Shown: positions 1-4,388 of the stretch, one piece after another
Numbering within the stretch: the stretch's first letter is position 1
How the letters are laid out: each line of letters opens with the position of its first letter
Assembly: GCA_947630315.1 (NCBI GenBank)
Contig: CANRHA010000068.1
Span: 1 to 8,464 of the forward strand
Direction: 5' to 3'
DNA length: 8,464 bases
Source of the DNA: an uncultured Clostridia bacterium
GTDB taxonomy: Bacteria; Bacillota; Clostridia; Oscillospirales; Ruminococcaceae
The notes under the pieces: generated by a model
The model's input: the letters and a program-made list of their open reading frames with translations, nothing else
Databases searched by the model: none
Told to the model about the DNA's origin: nothing
Made by a program: the position numbers and the translations under genes

Positions 1-686
1 GTTCTGCCCTTAAGGCTCTCGAGTCCACCTCGACCGACCCGAACGCCCCCGAGTACGCCTCTATCCTCGAGCTCATGGACGCTGTAGACTCCTACATTCC
101 TACTCCTGACCGTAAGGCCGACATGCCGTTCCTGATGCCTGTTGAGGACACCATGACCATCACCGGCCGCGGCACCGTTGCCACCGGCAGAGTAGAGAGA
201 GGCCAGCTCAAGCTCGGCGACGAAGTTGAGATCATCGGTCTCACCGAAGAGAGAGCAAAGACCGTTGTCACCGGTATCGAAATGTTCCGCAAGACCCTCG
301 ACTATGCTGAGGCAGGCGACAACATCGGCGCGCTTCTCCGCGGCGTTCAGAGAAAGGACATCGAAAGAGGACAGGTTCTCTGCAAACCCGGCTCCATTCA
401 CCCTCACACCAAGTTTAAGGGTCAGGTTTACGTTCTTAAGAAGGAAGAGGGCGGCCGCCACACTCCCTTCATGACCAACTACAGACCTCAGTTCTACTTC
501 AGAACCACCGACGTTACCGGTGTTATCACCCTTCCCGAGGGCGTTGAAATGTGCATGCCCGGCGATAACGTTGAGATGAACGTTGAGCTCATCACTCCTA
601 TCGCTATCGAGGAAGGTCTCCGCTTCGCTATCCGTGAAGGCGGCAGAACCGTAGGTTCCGGCGTAGTTATCGCCATCAACGCTTAA
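1..686 (+). CDS. tuf: Elongation factor Tu, C-terminal part (5' end outside window)
   Basis: EF-Tu delivers aminoacyl-tRNA to the ribosome as a GTP complex in the cytoplasm. The frame is open from base 3 and encodes the last 227 residues, beginning SALKALES; the GTPase motifs of domain 1 lie upstream of the window. Visible hallmarks are GRGTVATGRVERG at the start of beta-barrel domain 2, AGDNIGALLRG, RGQVLCKPGS at the domain 2/3 boundary, then HTPFMTNYRPQFYFRTTDVTG and the C-terminus GRTVGSGVVIAINA of domain 3. The ATG at 75 is internal, since the conserved sequence runs on upstream of it. One local oddity: the usual PVEDVF(T/S)I before GRGT reads PVEDTMTI here. The gene ends in TAA and is followed at once by an intrinsic terminator. 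Identification is essentially certain; only the missing 5' end limits it. Confidence 0.98.
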   Translation, partial: SALKALESTSTDPNAPEYASILELMDAVDSYIPTPDRKADMPFLMPVEDTMTITGRGTVATGRVERGQLKLGDEVEIIGLTEERAKTVVTGIEMFRKTLDYAEAGDNIGALLRGVQRKDIERGQVLCKPGSIHPHTKFKGQVYVLKKEEGGRHTPFMTNYRPQFYFRTTDVTGVITLPEGVEMCMPGDNVEMNVELITPIAIEEGLRFAIREGGRTVGSGVVIAINA

Positions 687-696
687 TTGCCACTTT

Positions 697-735
697 TTGA
701 CGGGAAGCCTTCAGCGGGTTTCCCGTCAATTTTTT
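697..735 (+). terminator. Intrinsic terminator of tuf
   Basis: Perfect 10-bp stem TTGACGGGAA (697-706) / TTCCCGTCAA (720-729). It can be lengthened inward by a few G-C and G-T pairs (707-709 with 717-719) and is followed by a run of six T at 730-735. It lies 11 nt after the tuf stop codon, the standard position for a Rho-independent terminator. Confidence 0.93.
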
Positions 736-785
736 ACCTCGGGATTTTGAAGTCCGTATTTCATCATAATATTGGAGGGATAAGC

Positions 786-1229
786 ATGACGAAGAAACAG
801 AAAATACTCATTCCCGTCATTGTCGCGATCGTTATCGTTCTTGCCGCCGTCGTAGGAGCAAGAATATACTTCATGAACCGAGTCGAGCTGAGCGCGTCAA
901 CGGTCTCGTTCAAGGACGATTCGCGCTTTCCCGATCAGGAATACGTCAGCCAAAGGATAATGTTGACCTCGGGCGAATCGGACAATTGGTTTTTCGGACA
1001 GTCTGAGAAGGTACGCTCCGAAATCGACCGCTGTTTCAAGTGGAACGGCGACGTCGATCAAGACCTTTACAACAACTATATTGCCCCGCTGAACATAACC
1101 GCTTCGGTTAAGACGGACGGAAAAACGACGGTCATCAGGTATGAGGGCTATGTCACCACTCCCGACGGAGAGACCGTCGACTATTACAAGGAAGAAACCT
1201 TCAACGTCGCGGCAAAAATAACGGGATAA
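786..1229 (+). CDS. Small membrane-anchored protein of unknown function
   Basis: A 147-residue protein that I cannot assign to a family. The start at 786 is chosen because GGAGGG (774-779) sits 6 nt upstream; an in-frame TTG at 687 would run the protein through the tuf terminator and is unlikely. Residues 1-6 are basic (MTKKQK), residues 8-29 form one hydrophobic helix (ILIPVIVAIVIVLAAVVGA), and the rest is polar and probably extracytoplasmic: a signal-anchor topology. The outer part has alternating strand-like segments (residues 105-147, including VKTDGKTTVIRYEGYV) that could form a small beta domain. No lipobox, sortase signal or catalytic motif is visible. No good promoter is evident in the 50 bp after the terminator, so expression may come from tuf read-through or a weak promoter. 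A terminator-like hairpin follows at 1311. Confidence 0.8.
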   Translation: MTKKQKILIPVIVAIVIVLAAVVGARIYFMNRVELSASTVSFKDDSRFPDQEYVSQRIMLTSGESDNWFFGQSEKVRSEIDRCFKWNGDVDQDLYNNYIAPLNITASVKTDGKTTVIRYEGYVTTPDGETVDYYKEETFNVAAKITG

Positions 1230-1310
1230 TCATTCGGCAGTTCCGATTGACATTGTCTCCTCCGGGCAAGGCCGCTCCGAGATAAGAAAACAAGCCTGCA
1301 GAGGCTGACA

Positions 1311-1342
1311 AAAAGCCGCCATCTTCCACGTTGGCGGCTTTT
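1311..1342 (+). terminator. Intrinsic terminator, potentially bidirectional
   Basis: Perfect 11-bp stem AAAAGCCGCCA (1311-1321) / TGGCGGCTTTT (1332-1342) with a 10-nt loop. The A-run and T-run at the two sides make it usable from either strand. It lies about 80 nt after the stop of the 786-1229 gene. Its right arm, GGCGGCTTTT, recurs in the hairpin at 1487-1513. Confidence 0.8.
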
Positions 1343-1358
1343 ACATTTCCACAGCGGT

Positions 1359-1468
1359 TGCCGGAGCCCCGGGCGAAGCCCGCCCCGCGCCCCGCGCGGG
1401 GCCAGCGGCAGCAAAGCTGCCGCTGCGGCGGCCTGCGGCCGCCGGGGCTTCGCCCGGGGCCTTCGGCA
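1359..1468. repeat. GC-rich cloverleaf repeat, copy 1
   Basis: A 110-bp intergenic element that folds on paper into a four-way junction. The outer stem is 1366-1381 with 1445-1460 (16 perfect pairs), extended by TGCCG (1359-1363) with CGGCA (1464-1468) across a small internal loop. Inside are three hairpins that abut with no unpaired base between them: 1382-1389/1395-1402 (8 bp, loop CCCCG), 1403-1412/1416-1425 (10 bp, loop AAA) and 1426-1433/1437-1444 (8 bp, loop TGC). A second copy with the same layout but different stem sequences is at 8176-8293. Both copies share GGGCGAAGCC in the left arm, GGGCTTCGCC in the right arm, and a third hairpin containing GGCCTGCGGCC. Function is unknown; dispersed palindromic (REP-like) or small non-autonomous elements are the natural comparison. 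Confidence 0.85.
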
Positions 1469-1486
1469 GAGAACAGAGTGCGTGTG

Positions 1487-1513
1487 AGCCGCCGCCACGA
1501 ACCGGCGGCTTTT
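1487..1513 (+). terminator. Second terminator-like hairpin, resembling the one at 1311-1342
   Basis: Perfect 8-bp stem AGCCGCCG (1487-1494) / CGGCGGCT (1503-1510) with an 8-nt loop, then TTTTGCGTTT. It shares AGCCGCC...GGCGGCTTTT with the hairpin at 1311-1342 and lies just beyond the right end of the cloverleaf repeat. It may be a working terminator, or the second member of a duplicated flank (see findings). Confidence 0.6.
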
Positions 1514-1593
1514 GCGTTTCTTCGGTGCATCGCAGCGCCCTCCGTACGCTCTTGTTTTTATCTCAAAGGTGTTAATCGGAGGAGATTTTTTGT
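1514..1593. other. Intergenic remainder without a recognised feature
   Basis: This is the last part of the 364-bp gene-free stretch 1230-1593. It contains CCTCCG at about 1540 and CGGAGG at about 1577, followed by AGATTTTTT. The loop between them exceeds 30 nt, so I do not call a terminator. No clear minus-strand terminator is seen just after the small gene ending at 1594, apart from the GC-rich hairpins further on. Confidence 0.5.
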
Positions 1594-1770
1594 TTACATC
1601 CGGGCTTTAAAGTTGATTACAAACCCCGCCGTCAGAAGAACGATCGCGACGACGTACGCGATAATGTACACCCATTCGGGAATTTGGCCGCTTTTGTCGA
1701 TCATATGCTTTGTTATGAACGCCGCCGCGCTGATCAGCGCCCCAACCATTGTTAATATGTTAATATTCAT
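1594..1770 (-). CDS. Small two-helix membrane protein, coupled to the XRE regulator
   Basis: A 58-residue protein starting MNINILTMVGALIS and ending VINFKARM. Two hydrophobic helices are visible, about residues 3-20 and 33-53, joined by a short polar loop (KHMIDKSGQIPE); the C-terminus is basic. The start ATG overlaps the TGA of the upstream regulator gene as ATGA (1767-1770), and AAGGTGG lies just upstream inside that gene. This strongly supports translation coupled to the regulator. It is too short for routine gene calling but has sensible codon use and a clean stop (TAA, 1594-1596). I do not recognise a family. The context suggests a membrane partner, sensor or target of the membrane-tethered regulator, which is inference only. 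Confidence 0.75.
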   Translation of the reverse strand: MNINILTMVGALISAAAFITKHMIDKSGQIPEWVYIIAYVVAIVLLTAGFVINFKARM

Positions 1771-2291
1771 TTGTCCACCTTACCGTTCCTGATTTTTTTC
1801 AGAAGTTTGAGTTTTGCCGCTCTAAGCTTTGCGCCGTAGCTGCTCGTGAGAACAAGCATCAAAATAACTATTCCTAAACTTACCCCGTTTGAAAAGCCCA
1901 TTATAAAGCTCACGAATTTCCCTTCAACCTCAAAGTAATTCAGAAAAATCGTTATGGCCGACATGATAAGCGACGCTGTCAGCAGTCCGCGCAGAGTTTT
2001 TTTCAGCTTTAATTTTTCCTCGTTGGCGTAGCCCGCAACCTTTTCGATAGTTTCGGCGGTCTGTTTGTCCATATGCGTCTCCTTTCGTTTTCCGTCTAAA
2101 ATTTCATCGACCCCGACCCCGTAAAACTTTGAAAGCTCGATCAAAATGTCGAGGTCGGGCATATTGTTGCCGTTCTCCCAGCGAGAGACCGAGCGGTTTG
2201 AAACGCCCAGCGTTTCGGCAAGCTGTTCCTGAGTCAGATTTTTTTCGCTGCGAAGTTTGCGCAGAAGCGCGCCTGTTTTTTGCTGATCCAT
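1767..2291 (-). CDS. Membrane-tethered XRE-family transcriptional regulator
   Basis: A 174-residue protein with an N-terminal Cro/C1-type helix-turn-helix at about residues 8-62. The recognition core LTQEQLAETLGVSNRSVSRWENG (residues 19-41) is followed by the typical tail MPDLDILIELSKFYGVGVDEIL. After a charged linker (66-100), two hydrophobic helices follow (about 101-120 and 126-150), then a very basic C-terminus (residues 155-174). The family binds DNA, usually as a dimer; the two helices suggest it works from the inner face of the membrane. The start is set by a strong AAAGGAGGT site (2297-2305, read on the minus strand) 5 nt upstream. It overlaps the next gene, a 58-residue membrane protein, by ATGA, so the two form a coupled pair. 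Its target genes cannot be read from the sequence; autoregulation is plausible given the small palindrome in its own leader. Confidence 0.9.
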   Translation of the reverse strand: MDQQKTGALLRKLRSEKNLTQEQLAETLGVSNRSVSRWENGNNMPDLDILIELSKFYGVGVDEILDGKRKETHMDKQTAETIEKVAGYANEEKLKLKKTLRGLLTASLIMSAITIFLNYFEVEGKFVSFIMGFSNGVSLGIVILMLVLTSSYGAKLRAAKLKLLKKIRNGKVDK

Positions 2292-2304
2292 TTTTGACCT
2301 CCTT

Positions 2305-2340
2305 TGATACGATCATACCGCCCCGGGCAAAAAATTAACA
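2305..2340 (-). promoter_or_regulatory. Candidate promoter and operator of the XRE gene pair
   Basis: On the minus strand, TGTTAA (2335-2340) and TATGAT (2312-2317) are separated by 17 bp, a plausible sigma-A promoter with a good -10 and a weak -35 element. An interrupted palindrome, TGAT-ACG-ATCA (2305-2315), overlaps the -10 and the predicted start, where a repressor would block access. The predicted leader would be very short, scarcely more than the ribosome binding site, and the -35 lies inside the preceding terminator stem. Both facts lower confidence. Confidence 0.35.
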
Positions 2341-2380
2341 GGACACATCGCGGGAATTACCCGTTTGCGCCCTGTTTTTT
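2329..2380. terminator. Bidirectional terminator downstream of the MGMT-like gene
   Basis: Outer stem AACAGG (2337-2342) / CCTGTT (2371-2376), with an inner hairpin CGGG (2351-2354) / CCCG (2360-2363). T-runs occur on both sides: about six on the minus strand at 2329-2334 and six on the plus strand at 2375-2380. It lies 7 nt past the stop of the 2387-2692 gene. The stem is imperfect, with internal loops, so strength is uncertain. Confidence 0.6.
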
Positions 2381-2386
2381 GATGAT

Positions 2387-2692
2387 CTACGGCCTCCACC
2401 GGTACTTTTCCATAACTACCCGGTCGTCGGGAGTAAACTCAACGCCGTCGCGCTCCAAAAGTTCGCGCTGCATGTTTATCCCTCCGAAGGCAAAAGCCTC
2501 CGAGAGTCCGCCGTCCTTAGTCACGACCCTGTAGCAGGGGATTCCGTCCGGGTCTGGATTGACGTGCAACGCGTACCCCACGACCCTCGACCACCTCGGG
2601 TTTCCGGCCATGGCGGCAACCTGTCCGTAGCTTGCAACTCTGCCCCGCGGTATCATCTTTACGACCTCGTATATCCTCTCAAAAGTATTCAT
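2387..2692 (-). CDS. MGMT-family / alkyltransferase-like DNA-binding protein with a PCYRV motif
   Basis: A 101-residue protein equivalent to the C-terminal DNA-binding domain of O6-methylguanine-DNA methyltransferase, the size of stand-alone MGMT-like and ATL proteins. Visible family features: IPRGRVASYGQVA (residues 14-26, with the tyrosine at 22), NPRWSRVVGYAL around the arginine finger (31-42), then IPCYRVV (51-57) holding the acceptor cysteine Cys53, and GG-x-N near 70-73. True methyltransferases use PCHRV, where the histidine activates the cysteine; ATL proteins replace the cysteine, often by Trp. Here the cysteine is kept but the histidine is Tyr54, so transferase activity is uncertain and damage recognition is also possible. 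The start has GGAGGG (2696-2701) close upstream. A terminator's T-run ends just 12 nt before the start codon, leaving no room for a separate promoter between them. Confidence 0.9.
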   Translation of the reverse strand: MNTFERIYEVVKMIPRGRVASYGQVAAMAGNPRWSRVVGYALHVNPDPDGIPCYRVVTKDGGLSEAFAFGGINMQRELLERDGVEFTPDDRVVMEKYRWRP

Positions 2693-2704
2693 GCGCCCTC
2701 CGTG

Positions 2705-2735
2705 AAAAAATCTCCGGCAAGCTTACCTGCCGGAG
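2705..2735 (-). terminator. Intrinsic terminator downstream of capA
   Basis: Perfect 8-bp stem CTCCGGCA (2712-2719) / TGCCGGAG (2728-2735) with an 8-nt loop. Read on the minus strand it is followed by six T (2705-2710). It lies about 20 nt past the capA stop and directly abuts the leader of the MGMT-like gene, so read-through or attenuation may set that gene's expression. Confidence 0.85.
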
Positions 2736-2755
2736 TTATTATGCCCGGGTTTTGC

Positions 2756-3991
2756 CTATTCAACCGAAAGATATTCCTCGGGAATGTGCGACAAAACCGC
2801 GTCTATCGTATCCTGAGAGAAATCCGCCGAGCCGTGCGCCCTCAGCTCGTCCTCGGTGTATTCGGCGTAGGGAACAATGTGTATCTGATGGTAGTTTCCG
2901 CCGTACTGAGTTATTATCGGTATCGCTTTGATACTCTCAAAGGATATCTCCCCGGTCAGCGAATTTTTCACCACCGTCAGGTCTCCCAGTATCCCCACGA
3001 GCGCTTTCGGGTTTTCCTGCGCCGATACAAAGTTCCCGAGGCAGTAGAAGCAAAATCCCCTCGTGCCGTCGCTGCGTTCAATATAGCCAAGCTCCTGAGC
3101 GGTGTGCGGCTGAGTTCCTATAATGATGTCCGCGCCCCATTCTACCATCTGCCGAGCCATTTCCCGCTGACTTTCGGTAACTTCGTTTGATATTTCTTTG
3201 CCGAAATGCGGCGAAACGATAACAACGTCCGCTATCTCTTTCGCGCGCTTTATCTGCTGTTCAATGACGTCTGTTTCCTTCAGGTAAGTAACCTTGCAGG
3301 GCGAATCGGAGGGGAGCGAGAGGCCGTTTGTGTGCTCGGTATATCCCAAAAATGCAAAGGTTATGCCGTTCATTTCAAGGGTGCGAATGTTGTTCATATC
3401 CTCCTCGTCGCGGTATGCGCCGTAGCGGATTATTCCCTCCTGCGAATCCCAGAACCTCAGCGTTGCCAAAAGTCCCTCCTCGCCGCGGTCCAAAACGTGG
3501 TTGTTCGACATCGAAAATACATCGAACCCTATGTCTATCATGTGTTTTCCGAGGTCTGCCGGTGAGCAGAAGCGCGGGTAATCCGACGGTTCAAGCTCGT
3601 CTGTGACGATGGTCTCCTGATTCAGTATCGCGAGGTCGGCGTCCTTGATGTAGTGTTCGACCCGCTCGTAGACGTAGGAAAAATCGTAGCCCTCGTCGTC
3701 GCCGTTGGCCTTTGCCCTGCGCTTTGCCTGATTGTATATAGATGAATGTATCAGGTTGTCGCCCGCGCATACAAGATGCACCTTGTAAAATTCAGGCTCC
3801 GGCGCGGGGGTAGTCGTCGTGACGGTCGCCTCGGTCGGCGGGGCGGTGACAGCCTCCGTTGCGGTAGTCGCCTCGGTGGGTATGACATCGTCGGGCACGA
3901 GGGGGTCTTTTTCCTCGTGAACGCCGTTCGCGCAGGAGGTCAGCACCGCCGCGCAAAGTATAACGCTTAAAATCAGTTTAATTGGTTTCAT
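2756..3991 (-). CDS. CapA-family (poly-gamma-glutamate synthesis type) lipoprotein
   Basis: A 411-residue probable lipoprotein. Residues 1-20 form a signal peptide with lipobox LTSC, so Cys20 should be lipidated. A Thr/Pro/Ala-rich linker (about 37-66) is followed by the catalytic-type domain. That domain shows the CapA/PGA_cap series, a metallophosphatase-like fold: AGDNLIH (76-82), LNQET (123-127), SNNHVLDRGEEG (162-173), SPHFGKE (260-266), GTQPHTAQ (292-299) and CLGNFV (317-322). The conserved His and Asn residues that would hold metal are all present. CapA was named for capsule poly-gamma-glutamate export, but many clostridial members lie, as here, away from capB/capC and their substrate is unknown. 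A role at the outer face of the membrane on a surface polymer is inferred. A compact hairpin (4000-4018) lies just before the weak GGGAAAA ribosome binding region. I give no gene symbol because the pathway partners are absent. Confidence 0.9.
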   Translation of the reverse strand: MKPIKLILSVILCAAVLTSCANGVHEEKDPLVPDDVIPTEATTATEAVTAPPTEATVTTTTPAPEPEFYKVHLVCAGDNLIHSSIYNQAKRRAKANGDDEGYDFSYVYERVEHYIKDADLAILNQETIVTDELEPSDYPRFCSPADLGKHMIDIGFDVFSMSNNHVLDRGEEGLLATLRFWDSQEGIIRYGAYRDEEDMNNIRTLEMNGITFAFLGYTEHTNGLSLPSDSPCKVTYLKETDVIEQQIKRAKEIADVVIVSPHFGKEISNEVTESQREMARQMVEWGADIIIGTQPHTAQELGYIERSDGTRGFCFYCLGNFVSAQENPKALVGILGDLTVVKNSLTGEISFESIKAIPIITQYGGNYHQIHIVPYAEYTEDELRAHGSADFSQDTIDAVLSHIPEEYLSVE

Positions 3992-3999
3992 AATTTTCC

Positions 4000-4018
4000 C
4001 GGAAGCCCGAGGCTTCCG
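4000..4018 (-). promoter_or_regulatory. Hairpin in the capA leader
   Basis: Perfect 8-bp stem CGGAAGCC (4000-4007) / GGCTTCCG (4011-4018) with a 3-nt loop, ending 8 nt before the capA start codon on the minus strand. There is no T-run, so it is not a terminator. It sits at the ribosome binding region and could hamper translation or mark an mRNA processing point; this is inference. Confidence 0.5.
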
Positions 4019-4040
4019 CCCTCCCGATAAATTTTGCGGA

Positions 4041-4376
4041 TCACAGCTTACTTTCGCCGTCGTTTTCCGCAGCGGCGAGGTATTTTTTTACCAGCCGGTA
4101 TATAAGGTATATCGCCCAAGGAATAAGACATGCGGCGAGTATAATAGCCGACCACACCGCAAGGATAAGATAGCCTATCGCCTCCCAGCCCTGAGCGGCG
4201 AACACGGCGATAAAGAGCGCCAGGGTAGTGAGCGTAAAGAGCGCCGTGGGTATGATTTTTACGGCGATATGTTTTACCCTGAAGCATAAAATCAGCTGAA
4301 CTATGAACGAAAGCGGTATGATCAGAAACATTATGACGTCCGCAAGGTTTATATCGGACACATATAACTCAGACAT
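4041..4376 (-). CDS. Small three-helix membrane protein at the end of the uxuA-uxuB operon
   Basis: A 111-residue hydrophobic protein of unknown function. Helices are visible at about residues 12-32 (ADVIMFLIIPLSFIVQLIL), 37-61 and 66-94, followed by a lysine-rich then acidic tail (RLVKKYLAAAENDGESKL). No transport, enzymatic or binding motif is recognisable. The start codon lies 12 nt after the uxuB stop, with a GGTGG ribosome binding site (4383-4387), so it is very probably co-transcribed and perhaps coupled with uxuB. The 49-bp gap to capA contains only a short hairpin, so capA may belong to the same transcript. Whether it takes part in uronate use cannot be told. Confidence 0.82.
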   Translation of the reverse strand: MSELYVSDINLADVIMFLIIPLSFIVQLILCFRVKHIAVKIIPTALFTLTTLALFIAVFAAQGWEAIGYLILAVWSAIILAACLIPWAIYLIYRLVKKYLAAAENDGESKL

Positions 4377-4388
4377 GGCGCGCCACCG

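Noticed and set aside
687..785. A longer start (TTG at 687) for the membrane protein after tuf
   Set aside because: It would place the tuf terminator inside the coding region and lacks a ribosome site, whereas ATG at 786 has GGAGGG and begins a proper signal anchor.
1359..1468. Reading the cloverleaf as a tRNA or CRISPR element
   Set aside because: There is no T-loop, anticodon or acceptor signature, and stem lengths are wrong for a tRNA. No regularly spaced direct repeats exist.
1539..1590. A terminator formed by CCTCCG and CGGAGG before AGATTTTTT
   Set aside because: The stem is only six pairs with a loop of over 30 nt, and no plus-strand gene is left to terminate there.
1184..1792. Open frames through the GC-rich repeat on both strands
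   Set aside because: They translate the palindromic repeat into Arg/Pro/Ala-rich low-complexity protein and have no convincing start signals.
2564..3190. A 208-residue open frame on the plus strand
   Set aside because: It lies antisense to the well-supported CapA-family gene, whose motifs are all in the minus frame. The frame looks like a by-product of GC-rich third positions and its protein has no recognisable feature.
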